Below are positions 8,062 to 15,988 of a stretch of 64,000 nucleotides of DNA, piece after piece. Origin of the DNA: Martinezella lusitana (GTDB lineage: Bacteria; Pseudomonadota; Alphaproteobacteria; Rhizobiales; Rhizobiaceae); the NCBI RefSeq assembly GCF_016901135.1, contig NZ_JAFEVL010000045.1, positions 1-64,000 on the forward strand, in the 5' to 3' direction. Each line of letters opens with the position of its first letter. Position 1 is the stretch's first letter. Position numbers and translations under genes: made by a program. Below the pieces are notes generated by a model, which saw only the letters and a list, made by a program, of their open reading frames with translations, was not told the origin of the DNA and did no database searches.

Positions 8062-8752
8062 TGTCGGATATCCGTGTATCAGTCCGCGTCGCCTGACGCC
8101 GTTGCTGCCGGGCCGCCGAAAGATGAAGATCGGGCGTATGTTTTTGTTTTTGCGGGCTGCCACACGCATCCCTGGCGCGAATTCCTCAATCCCGATGACT
8201 TCAACCTGGGTACGGGCGACCGCGCCTTGGCAAAGGGCAACAAAATCCACCCCTTATACCGCATCATGGTTCCCTCTGAGTTCGGCGAAACCCTTGCAGG
8301 ATCTCCCGATGGCCCGTGAAGCCTATGCCGTCCAGTCGCACTGCTGGTGCGGCTTCTTCAGCAGGAGGCGTCTGTCGTCCAGTCAGAGAATTACGCAAAA
8401 ACCGCAATGCAGGCGCCTGGTTTCGACGATTCTTGAGCAAAGAGAACTGAGTTGCTGTCGGGAACATAACACTCTGCCGCCGTGGTGCTAGGCGATGAAA
8501 CGCGTCGCCTTCGGCCATAATATCCCCGAAAGTCAGCATCGTGGTGCCATCAGACCTCAGCCAGCGCCGCATCTCAAACTGGACAATCGCGGACTGATGC
8601 GCGTCTCCGCAGCCGTAGGAACCATAATTCTGGTTACCAAACACAAATCTTCCAAATGGCTGAAATCACATCGCTATTTTGCGCCGATACCAAACGCCAA
8701 CCAAGATCTCCGGTTCGAATCCTGTCAAGAGCGCGGATTTTAAGTTCGGCTA
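8062..8752. other. Gene-poor stretch between the GntR gene and GH15 gene
   Basis: Several short frames overlap here on both strands, for example 8074-8319 (+), 8264-8644 (-) and 7957-8250 (-). None has a recognisable domain, a convincing ribosome binding site or consistent coding character. The stretch looks like decayed sequence. It ends with the right copy of the tRNA-like repeat at 8712-8740. Confidence 0.5.
8712..8740 (+). repeat. tRNA-3'-end-like repeat, right copy
   Basis: This segment begins GGTTCGAATCCTGTCAAGA and matches 24 of 29 positions with 588-616 in the same orientation. GGTTCGAATCC is a canonical T-arm sequence, and this copy is closer to a real tRNA than the left one. I cannot fold a full tRNA upstream of it, so it is at most a 3'-end fragment of the kind left by integration into a tRNA gene. 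Confidence 0.38.
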
Positions 8753-10546
8753 TCACGTCTCTGCACGCTCTTCTGCGGGACCTTTCCACCGGGCAAGGTT
8801 CAGCGCGGTGTTTATCAGGCCGACGTGGCTGAATGCTTGTGGAAAATTGCCAAGCATACGCTGCCCGACGGGATCATATTCCTCCGATAGCAGACCGACA
8901 TCATTGCGCAGAGACAGGAGCCGCTCGAAAAGATCACGCGCGTCGTGCTGTCTACCGATTAGCGTAAGCGCGTCGGCAAGCCAAAAGCTGCATGCCAGAA
9001 ATGCACCCTCTCCAAGAGGAAGACCATCGTCAACTTCGCTGGTTTCATATCGCAGGACTAGGCCATCGCGCATCAACCTGCGTTCGATCGCCTCCACAGT
9101 CCCGACGTAGCGAGGATCGCCCGGCGGCAGGAAGCCGACAAGGCCGATCTGGAGCAAACTGGCGTCCAGTGATGTGGATCCATAGGCCTGAACAAAGCTA
9201 CCGAGCCTTGAATCGAAGGCCTTCTCGCACACTTCGGCATGGATCTCGTCCGCGATAGTCTGCCAACGTTCTGCATCCTTTTGCTCCCCGGCATCTATCG
9301 CCAGCTGCGCCGACCGATCGAATGCGACCCAGGCCATCACCTTTGAATAAGTGAAATGCTGCCGTTGACCGCGGACTTCCCAAATGCCTTCGTCAGGTTC
9401 TCGCCAGGCGTTCTCCAGAAAAGGCATAAGCGCCGCACTCAACGCGCGCCCCCTTGGATGAGGCGGCAATCCTCCCTTTCGCGCCTGTGCCATGGCATCG
9501 GCAACCTCGCCGTAAACATCCAGTTGAAACTGCTCGGCCGCCGCGTTTCCGATCCGCACTGGTAAGGAGCCCCCATAGCCGGGCAACCAGGACGCTTCCC
9601 ATTCCATCAGGTTGCGCTCACCAGCCACGCCATACATGATTTGCATTTGGGCCGGATCGCCGGCAACGGCACGCAACAGCCAATCTCTCCATGCGCGTGC
9701 TTCGTCATAGTAACCGAGCTTCATCAGAGCGAGGAGTGTGAGCGTCGCGTCGCGAAGCCAACAGTAGCGATAGTCCCAATTCCGCGGGCCCCCTATCTTT
9801 TCGGGCAACGAGGTGGTGACGGCCGCGACGATGCCGCCCGTCGGCAAGTAGGTCAGCGCCTTTAACGTGATCAATGAGCGTTTGACCTGTTGTGTCCAGT
9901 GCCCGACCTCCGGGCAGCGCCTGGCAAAATCGCGCCAGAAGTTTTCCGTGTCCTGCAGCGCGGTCTCAACGATCTTTGCAGTTGGCTGCGGCAGATACGA
10001 AGGACAATAGGTCATCGTAAAAACCAAACGCTCTCCTTCCGACACTGTGAACGAAGCGATTGTTCGGAGGTCTTCTCCCTTGAGGGCTACGGGCGAAGTC
10101 AGGACAACCATGTCGGGGCCAGCAATCGCGGTGATAGTTCCATCGTCATTGGCTGTAACCCACGGTACGGTCCGACCATAATCGAAGCGAAGGACGAATT
10201 CGAAATCGAAGACGACCACCCCGCTCTTACCTTCGACGATGCGAATGATATCGCTTGTTCCGTCGCGTGGTGGCATGAAATCACGAAGAATTGCTGTGCC
10301 GGTTTCTGTCTCGAACTCCGTTTCTAGGATAAGCGTATCCTCGCGATATCTGCGGCTAACGCTGTAAGGCTTCTGCGTTGGCGAGATCGCCCAACGACCG
10401 TTCTCCTCGTTGCCAAGCAAGGCTGCAAAGCAGGCAGGCGAGTCAAAGCGGGGGAAGCATAGCCAGTCGATCGATCCATCTCGGGATACGAGTGCTGCAG
10501 TTTCACAGTCTCCGATTAACGCATAGTCCTCAATACGTACTGACAA
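8753..10546 (-). CDS. Glycoside hydrolase family 15 protein (glucoamylase/trehalase-like)
   Basis: A 597-aa cytoplasmic enzyme with the bacterial GH15 layout: an N-terminal beta-sandwich opening IEDYALIGDCETAALVSRDG and IDWLCFPRFDSPACF, then an (alpha/alpha)6 barrel. Diagnostic blocks are NWDYRYCWLRDATLTLLAL near the barrel start and LGEGAFLACSFWLADAL near the end, where the Glu is the expected catalytic residue. Members hydrolyse terminal alpha-glucosidic bonds, and several bacterial ones are trehalases or act on maltooligosaccharides. Translation begins at TTG 10546, six bases after GGGAGA. It is transcribed alone, and no sugar transporter or trehalose synthase is adjacent. The substrate is undetermined. 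Confidence 0.9.
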   Translation of the reverse strand: MSVRIEDYALIGDCETAALVSRDGSIDWLCFPRFDSPACFAALLGNEENGRWAISPTQKPYSVSRRYREDTLILETEFETETGTAILRDFMPPRDGTSDIIRIVEGKSGVVVFDFEFVLRFDYGRTVPWVTANDDGTITAIAGPDMVVLTSPVALKGEDLRTIASFTVSEGERLVFTMTYCPSYLPQPTAKIVETALQDTENFWRDFARRCPEVGHWTQQVKRSLITLKALTYLPTGGIVAAVTTSLPEKIGGPRNWDYRYCWLRDATLTLLALMKLGYYDEARAWRDWLLRAVAGDPAQMQIMYGVAGERNLMEWEASWLPGYGGSLPVRIGNAAAEQFQLDVYGEVADAMAQARKGGLPPHPRGRALSAALMPFLENAWREPDEGIWEVRGQRQHFTYSKVMAWVAFDRSAQLAIDAGEQKDAERWQTIADEIHAEVCEKAFDSRLGSFVQAYGSTSLDASLLQIGLVGFLPPGDPRYVGTVEAIERRLMRDGLVLRYETSEVDDGLPLGEGAFLACSFWLADALTLIGRQHDARDLFERLLSLRNDVGLLSEEYDPVGQRMLGNFPQAFSHVGLINTALNLARWKGPAEERAET

Positions 10547-10909
10547 GAAATTCTCCCTTCGTCACCGCATGACACGATTGAAGTTAGGGGAGCGTTTCAT
10601 CTTTCAACCGGCGCCCTAAGTCAGCGCGATCAAGATAACAGGAGAATTAAGCTGCTTCATTGCGCCGTCCGGGGCATGGACTGCGGAGACCGACCAAACC
10701 GTGTCCGACCACAGGGGGAGTTACCACTCATCTGGTACTGGCCGACAAATTCCGTGGTAACGCCCCTGGAACGCGCTTGACGGCCAAACAGCGAAGTAGC
10801 CGAATGCGGATCCACCTTCCTGCCGGCAATCCGTGCAATGGCAGATGCCGATCCGTGTCGGCTGGCCGCGATCCGTATTTTCCGCAAAGGCAGGATCCGA
10901 TCAGCGCGC
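10547..10909. other. Intergenic region without a recognised gene
   Basis: The left end is the promoter side of the GH15 gene. The remainder has short frames on both strands that match no family I recognise. An AGGAGAATT at about 10640 looks like a ribosome binding site, but the CTG-started frame after it (about 43 codons) has no recognisable content. Confidence 0.4.
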
Positions 10910-11170
10910 TTATGATGCCGGTCCCTTGCCGTCGTCAACGGCCTCCGTGTCCGGGCGATCGCCCCCGTCGGCATGCTCCGTCTGCCAGCGACCATCCACA
11001 AGCTGATAGGAGATCTCCGCGTCGCGCCCTTCGACATGCTGCCGTTGAGCCGCGGACTTGGCGGCGACAAGAGCCGCGTCGTGGTCGGAGAAGGTCTCCG
11101 ACCAGACATCTCTCAGGCGATACCCGTCACCACCGTCGTGCTCGCCGACGTAATATGTGATCGTGGTCAT
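10910..11170 (-). CDS. Small acidic hypothetical protein
   Basis: An 86-aa soluble protein starting MTTITYYVGEHDGGDGYRLR. The middle (DHDAALVAAKSAAQRQHVEGRDAEISYQLVDGRW) alternates strand- and helix-like segments, reminiscent of the small DUF2188-type proteins of rhizobia that handle a short beta-alpha-beta fold. I am not certain of that link. The tail is acidic and probably disordered. ATG 11170 is chosen because AAGGAAAAC precedes it; the frame is open further upstream to 11323 but without coding character. Its neighbours are small or broken genes, so context says little. Its function is unknown. Confidence 0.65.
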   Translation of the reverse strand: MTTITYYVGEHDGGDGYRLRDVWSETFSDHDAALVAAKSAAQRQHVEGRDAEISYQLVDGRWQTEHADGGDRPDTEAVDDGKGPAS

Positions 11171-11334
11171 TATGTTTTCCTTTTTCGAATTCGAATCCCA
11201 ATTAGGGCGCGGCCGCCATGTTCCAATGTGAATTGAGAATTTTGGCACGTCCTCAACACCGCCAGCAGGCTGACCCCGCCAAAAGCCTGCGGATGAGTGC
11301 GCCGGAAGAAGCGCGGCCGACAAGCTAAATCCGG

Positions 11335-11490
11335 CGGCGCGTCCTGCTCATCGAAGACAGCGACCTGATCCGGATAGTGGGTGCCGCCATGCTGGCCGAA
11401 CTCGATTGCGACGTGACGGAGGCCGGGCGGCCGAGGATGTGTGGACGGTCCTTGAGCAGGGGGCGTCGATATTGTCGTTTCCGACCGCCC
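11335..11490 (+). pseudogene. Response-regulator receiver domain, decayed fragment
   Basis: Read in three successive frames the sequence gives a CheY-like N-terminal half. RRVLLIEDSDLIRIVGAAML begins in one frame from 11335 and continues to TEAG. AEDVWTVLEQGA follows in the next frame after about 11427, and VDIVVSD in the third after about 11465. The last segment would hold the phosphoacceptor Asp. Two frameshifts, and the absence of anything recognisable downstream, mark it as a dead gene. The original was probably one of the many stand-alone or hybrid receiver proteins of rhizobia. Confidence 0.72.
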
Positions 11491-11595
11491 GCACCGAGTT
11501 TGTCTATCGCGAGCGTTGAGTTTGAGGATCAGCTCCAGATATTTCCTTCGCTTAGGCTGCGCCCCGCCATTGATTTCAGACACGACGCCTCTTTA

Positions 11596-11781
11596 CTAGA
11601 CGGGTGCTGGACCTCCACCAAAACCGTGAAGCCCGCCCAGCAGCCAAAGAACGAGCAGGATGATTACGATGAGTCCAAAGATACCTCCGACACCTCTTCC
11701 GCCATAGGACCGATGTGCATAATAGCCGCCACCGCCGCCGAAGATTACAACCAATATGATTATTATAAGTAATAGGCCCAT
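11596..11781 (-). CDS. Small glycine-rich two-helix membrane protein
   Basis: A 61-aa protein that is almost entirely membrane helix plus glycine-rich turn. It begins MGLLLIIIILVVIF, then a GGGGGYYAHRSYGGRGVGG loop, then a second helix IFGLIVIILLVLWLLGG and a short tail. ATG 11781 follows an AAAGGAGAG site, so translation is credible. Similar tiny hydrophobic proteins are common in rhizobia, often stress-linked, but none has a defined function that I can attach. The longer frame to 11934 adds only non-coding residues. Confidence 0.7.
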   Translation of the reverse strand: MGLLLIIIILVVIFGGGGGYYAHRSYGGRGVGGIFGLIVIILLVLWLLGGLHGFGGGPAPV

Positions 11782-11842
11782 GCCGTCTCTCCTTTGCTGT
11801 GTTGAGACGTAACGGGCGCTGACTTGAATAGTTCCTGTCGGG

Positions 11843-12004
11843 ATGAAGCGCTTCAAGTCACAGCGACACCTACAACGCTTCGTCTCTATCCATGACCCGA
11901 TTGCCAACCTGTTCCACATCCCGCGCCACGACATCTCCTCCAGCCATCATCGAGAACTGCGCACAGCGGCGATGAACCTGTGGGCGAAAATCGCCCGGGC
12001 ATGA
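11843..12004 (+). pseudogene. IS6-family transposase, C-terminal fragment
   Basis: This 53-codon frame reads MKRFKSQRHLQRFVSIHDP, then IANLFHIPRHDISSSHHRELR and ends MNLWAKIARA before a stop. That is the ordinary C-terminus of an IS6/IS240-type DDE transposase. The DDE core and the left end are absent, so only the 3' tail of an insertion sequence remains. It is too short to be listed as a gene on length alone. It adds to the evidence that 11.2-12.1 kb is a scarred insertion hot spot. Confidence 0.8.
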
Positions 12005-12158
12005 CAGACAAAAGGGGCCGGCTTCATGGTCGCGCCTTTTTGCCGTTAAGTTTACGATGCCCTTCGAACCGATTAGCTCAGTTGCATGTCACGATGAGAG
12101 TACACCGTATATATGTCATTGTTAGAAGCCTATCCTGGGTATCCATCCGGAGGATCGA

Positions 12159-13088
12159 ATGGTGACCACCGAACAAAGCGTCCTGCGTATCTCCATCATC
12201 GTGACGCTTCTCCTCGCGGCGGCAGGTATTATCTTCGGCCTTCTGTCCGGCTCCTATGCGATCGTCTTCGATGGCGTCTACGCCTTGACGGATGCGAGCA
12301 TGACGATCGTTGCTCTGATCGTCTCCAATCTGATCGTATCCTCGGCATCGAACAGTGCATCCGCCGGTAGGTTCGTCAAGCATTTCACAATGGGCTTCTG
12401 GCATCTGGAGCCCATGGTTCTCGGCCTCAATGGCATCCTGCTGACGGGAGCCGCGATCTATGCGCTGATCAACGCGATCGGCAGCATCATGGCCGGTGGC
12501 CGGCCTCTCTCCTTCGATCATGCCATCATCTATGCGGTGCTGACGATGATCATCGCCTTTTTCATGGCGGCATATGACAGGAGAGCAAACCGGATATTCA
12601 AGTCCAATTTCGTTGCGCTGGACGCCAAGGCCTGGGTGATGACGGGCAGCCTGAGTGCCGCGCTGCTCGTCGCCTTCATCTTTGGCTTTCTCATCCAAGG
12701 GACGAGCCTGCAATGGATGTCGCCCTATGTCGATCCGGTGGCGCTGGCTCTTGTCTGCGTCATCGTCATCCCCATGCCAGCCGGAACCATCAAGCAGGCA
12801 TTTGCCGACATCCTGCTCGTCACGCCAGCGGATCTGAAAGAGCATGTCGACCGCGTCGCCGCCGATGTCGTGCACCGCTACAATTTCGAATCCTACCGCT
12901 CCTATGTCGCGCGCGTCGGTCGCGGCAAGCAGATCGAACTCTATTTCATCGTGCCGAAGAACGGACCGGCAAAAAAGCTGGAGGAATGGGACCATATCCG
13001 CGACGAGATCGGTGAAGCGATCGGCGATGAAAGTCCCGATCGCTGGCTTACGATCGCCTTCACAACCGATCCGGAATGGGCCGATTAA
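12159..13088 (+). CDS. Cation diffusion facilitator family transporter
   Basis: A 309-aa inner-membrane protein with about six transmembrane segments in the first 205 residues and a soluble C-terminal domain (DLKEHVDRVAADVVHRYNFESYRSYVARVGRGKQIELYFIV), the CDF layout. Members export divalent metals (Zn, Co, Fe, Mn) in exchange for protons. The TM2 site has Asp38 and Asp45 in FDGVYALTD with Tyr where many have His, and the TM5 position reads LDAKAWVMTG (Asp155), lacking the usual second His/Asp pair. The metal or even the function may differ. ATG 12159 has GGAGG upstream. It is probably monocistronic. Confidence 0.85.
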   Translation: MVTTEQSVLRISIIVTLLLAAAGIIFGLLSGSYAIVFDGVYALTDASMTIVALIVSNLIVSSASNSASAGRFVKHFTMGFWHLEPMVLGLNGILLTGAAIYALINAIGSIMAGGRPLSFDHAIIYAVLTMIIAFFMAAYDRRANRIFKSNFVALDAKAWVMTGSLSAALLVAFIFGFLIQGTSLQWMSPYVDPVALALVCVIVIPMPAGTIKQAFADILLVTPADLKEHVDRVAADVVHRYNFESYRSYVARVGRGKQIELYFIVPKNGPAKKLEEWDHIRDEIGEAIGDESPDRWLTIAFTTDPEWAD

Positions 13089-13158
13089 TTAAAAAGAGCA
13101 CTTATTCGCGACCGGCGAACCCGACTTGCCTGGGATGAACGAGGAGTATGAGCATATC

Positions 13159-13776
13159 ATGCAGATTCCATATTTTAGCAGATCTAGCGTCGCCACAATT
13201 GAAAATGGAGAGCCCCCTATTTCGGAGCATGCAATCCCGCTCGGTAAACGACTTCCGAGGGTGAAGCTTCTTCCCATCGGCCTATTCGCGTTTTGTCTGG
13301 CGGTCACAGCAATTATTTCGGCCAACTCTCAGCGAGCCAACGCTGCCGACCTCCCCGGGAATATAGAGGTCAAAGACGCAACGACAGTTGCAACCGTGCA
13401 TGCCGAAGGCGTTCAGATCTACGAGTGCAAAACCGGCACTGATAATAAGATGAGCTGGCAGTTCCGCGAGCCGCTGGCGACTTTGCTACAAGACGGCACG
13501 ACCGTCGGGCGCCATTTTGCGGGTCCCGGTTGGGAGTTTGCCGATGGCAGCTCCATCAAAGGCAAGGTCGCGAGCCAGGCTCCGGGTGCCACACAGAACG
13601 ACATCGCAATTCTGAGGCTCGATGTCGTCGAACATCGGGGTGATGGAGTGTTGTCAAAGGTGACGGCAGTGCAGCGTCTGGACACAAAGGGCGGCGTATT
13701 CTCCGGCGCATGCGACCAACAGGGCGCGATGCATCTTGAACCCTATACAGCCCGCTATGTTTTCCTTGCGAACTGA
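13159..13776 (+). CDS. DUF3455 domain-containing exported protein
   Basis: About 205 aa. A long charged N-terminus precedes a hydrophobic segment (LLPIGLFAFCLAVTAIISA) and an Ala-rich cleavage-like site. The mature part starts near DLPGNIEVKDATTVATVHAEGVQIYEC. The body (WQFREPLATLLQDGTTVGRHFAGPGWEF, KGKVASQAPG, DIAILRLDV, YTARYVFLAN) matches the DUF3455 family, whose members are secreted and of unknown function. ATG 13159 is taken because GAGGAG lies 12 bases upstream. ATG 13135 or TTG 13126 in the same frame are possible. It follows the CDF gene by 70 bp with no visible functional link. Confidence 0.75.
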   Translation: MQIPYFSRSSVATIENGEPPISEHAIPLGKRLPRVKLLPIGLFAFCLAVTAIISANSQRANAADLPGNIEVKDATTVATVHAEGVQIYECKTGTDNKMSWQFREPLATLLQDGTTVGRHFAGPGWEFADGSSIKGKVASQAPGATQNDIAILRLDVVEHRGDGVLSKVTAVQRLDTKGGVFSGACDQQGAMHLEPYTARYVFLAN

Positions 13777-13908
13777 TCACGTCCATCAAGCCGCGCCCCG
13801 GCATCGGAGCCAGATGCACAAGAGCCGTCAATTGCCATCAGGCTTCTGGCGAGGCATCCTTTGATCTAGCTCCCAATACGCGGCATCGCCAGCGCAGCTA
13901 ATATTTTG

Positions 13909-13945
13909 TTTTAGCAGGTTTCCGTCGGGCTCAAACCTGCTAAAA
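13909..13945. other. Long perfect inverted repeat (hairpin)
   Basis: Arms of 13 bp, TTTTAGCAGGTTT (13909-13921) and AAACCTGCTAAAA (13933-13945), match perfectly around an 11-nt loop. No T-run follows on either strand outside the stem, so it is not a classic intrinsic terminator. It lies 133 bp after the DUF3455 stop and 50 bp before the MFS start. It may be a terminator variant, an operator or a leader structure for the MFS gene. Confidence 0.55.
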
Positions 13946-13994
13946 CCCCGCTCACCCGGAAGACGGGTGATTTGACAGACCTTCGACACAACCG

Positions 13995-15197
13995 ATGACC
14001 CGCCTCATTCCCGAAGTATTCCGCGACCCGACGATCCGGGTGAGCATGCTTGCCATCTTTGCCTTCGGCTTTGCCGGAGCTGCGACATCGCCTTATCAGT
14101 CCGTCGTGGGTATTCGCGAGCTCGGCCTGAGCAATGGGCTGTATTCGGTGCTGATCTTTTCTGCGGCCGCAGTGAACGTTACCGTCAGCATCCTCCTCGG
14201 AAATCTGGCGGACAGGCTTGGTGAATACCGCACGATGATGCTGACGGTCGCCATTTTCGGCATTCTGGGTTATGGGGCCGTCTATGTCGTTCCGGCGCAG
14301 GCGACCTTCATTCTCAGTGCGTTGTTGTTCCTGCCCGTCTACGGTTCCCTCAACTCACTGCTCTTTGCCAATGTCAGGGTCGCGACCAAGGGAATGGAGC
14401 GTAACGACGTGGCGACCGTCAACTCGGGCGTCCGGGCGATGATTTCTCTATCCTGGGTTCTCGTGCCCGGCATTATCGGCGCGCTGCTCGCAAATTCCAG
14501 AACCATGCTGCCTGCCTATCTTTTCGCGGGTCTGGCCTGCGCGGTCTGCTTTGGACTGATCGCGGCTTTTCTTCCGCGCCAGAACGGCACCGACAAGGCG
14601 GCGACGCGCCATCTTTCCTATCTTGCAGCACTCGGCGAGGTCATCTCGCCACCGGTCCTCGTGCGCGTGATCGCGGTGGCGCTGATCACGAGTACACTTC
14701 ACGTCAACGACACTATTCTGCCGCTCATCGTCACCGGTGCGGCTCATGGCTCCGTCACCGATATCGGCGTGCTCGTCGGGATTGTCGCGTTTCTCGAAGT
14801 CATATCCATCGTCGTGTGGGGACGCGCCCAACGGATCATGAGCCATGTGACGGCCCTGGCCATCGGCGCGGTCATCTATGTCGTTTACCTACTGCTGCTC
14901 GGGCTGGCATCGGCGCCCTGGCACGTCTATGCGCTGACCCTTATCAGCGGCATCGGAGCGGCCGCTCTCATCAGCATTCCCATTACCTATCTGCAGGATC
15001 TGATCGCAGAGCGCCCAGGGCTTGGCAGCGCCCTCATATCGGTCAATATTTTCCTGAGTGCCGGCCTCAGCGCGCTTCTCTTCGCGCTCGGAACGGGCAT
15101 GAGCAGCTATTCGGGAACGGCTGTTATTGGAGCGGTTGCCGGCGTGGTCGGGCTTGCCATGCTGCTCTTCTTTGATGGCGCCAGGCGGCGCGGATAG
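13995..15197 (+). CDS. MFS transporter, sugar-efflux (SetA-like) type
   Basis: A 400-aa major facilitator with twelve predicted hydrophobic segments and the loop-2/3 motif NLADRLGEYRTMML (a variant of GxxxDRxGRR). The opening FAFGFAGAATSPYQSVVGIRELGLSNGLYSVLIF resembles the SetA/sugar-efflux group, in which members export sugars or sugar analogues. The substrate here is unknown. ATG 13995 has no strong ribosome binding site. The gene is followed by a GntR regulator and a second MFS gene on the same strand, so it may belong to that regulon. Confidence 0.8.
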   Translation: MTRLIPEVFRDPTIRVSMLAIFAFGFAGAATSPYQSVVGIRELGLSNGLYSVLIFSAAAVNVTVSILLGNLADRLGEYRTMMLTVAIFGILGYGAVYVVPAQATFILSALLFLPVYGSLNSLLFANVRVATKGMERNDVATVNSGVRAMISLSWVLVPGIIGALLANSRTMLPAYLFAGLACAVCFGLIAAFLPRQNGTDKAATRHLSYLAALGEVISPPVLVRVIAVALITSTLHVNDTILPLIVTGAAHGSVTDIGVLVGIVAFLEVISIVVWGRAQRIMSHVTALAIGAVIYVVYLLLLGLASAPWHVYALTLISGIGAAALISIPITYLQDLIAERPGLGSALISVNIFLSAGLSALLFALGTGMSSYSGTAVIGAVAGVVGLAMLLFFDGARRRG

Positions 15198-15279
15198 GCG
15201 CACAAGCGTTTTCCTTATCCGCCGACCTGGCATGGGCCAGAACACTTGTTGACGGCACGTCGCTAGTCGATTAGTCATA

Positions 15280-15296
15280 AAGTCATCTGATGACTT
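15280..15296. promoter_or_regulatory. Perfect palindrome, candidate GntR autoregulatory operator
   Basis: AAGTCATCTGATGACTT is a perfect 17-bp palindrome (8-bp arms, one central base) 14 bp before the start codon of the GntR regulator. Its size and GT/AC spacing fit FadR-subfamily operators. Further half-sites (TAGTC, TTAGTCAT) lie just upstream at 15265-15278. Confidence 0.6.
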
Positions 15297-15310
15297 GATG
15301 AGATGTGATC

Positions 15311-15988
15311 ATGCGCGCCCTGACCAAAACCACGCTCGCCGAAACCGCGGTCGAAGCAATCCGCGGCGAAATCATTGCAAGGCGATGGCATGTCGGCGAG
15401 AAATTGCCCAACGAGGCTTCTCTCTCGTCCATGCTTTCCGTCAGCCGTGGCACAATCCGCGAGGCAGTCAGGGTTCTGGCGTCTCAGGGTTATATCGAGA
15501 CACGACAGGGCTCCGGCACCTATGTACGCTCGACGACCAATCTCGGTCGCCCTTTCGACATGGCGCGCCGGGCGGGGCTCCGGGATCAGTTCGAAGCGCG
15601 TTTGGCCCTCGACGTCGAGGCCGCGCGGCTGGCCGCTTTGCGTCAGACGCCGGAGGTGATTTCACAACTGCGCGCGCTGTTGAAGGCCAGAGGAAACTAT
15701 GATGGTGGAGACAAGATCGCATTCATCGAGCGCGACCTCGCCTTCCACAAGGCGGTGATCGCGGCGTCGCAGAACAGTGCGATGATCGAGATCTACGAAT
15801 TCTTTTCCGTGTCGATAGCCGAGACCATCGAGGCAACGCTCGGCGAGGATCTTCCTGAGCCGGATATGCAAGCGCATGTCGCAATCGTCGACGCCATTGA
15901 AACAGGTGATCCGGAAGCGGCCGGCTCTGCCGTACGCCGCTTCATGGCTCCGGTTGTCGCCACTCTCGATCGGCTGCTGATGTCATGA
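15311..15988 (+). CDS. GntR-family regulator (FadR/FCD type)
   Basis: A 225-aa repressor-type regulator. The winged helix-turn-helix covers about residues 8-75 (EAIRGEIIARRWHVGEKLPNEASL, SRGTIREAVRVL, GYIETRQGSGTYV). An FCD ligand domain follows, with the expected metal/ligand positions in LDVEAARLAAL and FHKAVIAAS. It is preceded by a perfect palindrome and overlaps the following MFS gene by four bases (ATGA at 15985-15988). It therefore almost certainly controls that transporter and itself, with the transported compound as the likely effector. A GTG two codons upstream (15305) is an alternative start. Confidence 0.88.
   Translation: MRALTKTTLAETAVEAIRGEIIARRWHVGEKLPNEASLSSMLSVSRGTIREAVRVLASQGYIETRQGSGTYVRSTTNLGRPFDMARRAGLRDQFEARLALDVEAARLAALRQTPEVISQLRALLKARGNYDGGDKIAFIERDLAFHKAVIAASQNSAMIEIYEFFSVSIAETIEATLGEDLPEPDMQAHVAIVDAIETGDPEAAGSAVRRFMAPVVATLDRLLMS

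Noticed and set aside
8640..8745. Possible tRNA gene
   Set aside because: Only a T-arm-like segment is visible; acceptor, D and anticodon stems do not form, so only a repeat or remnant was recorded.
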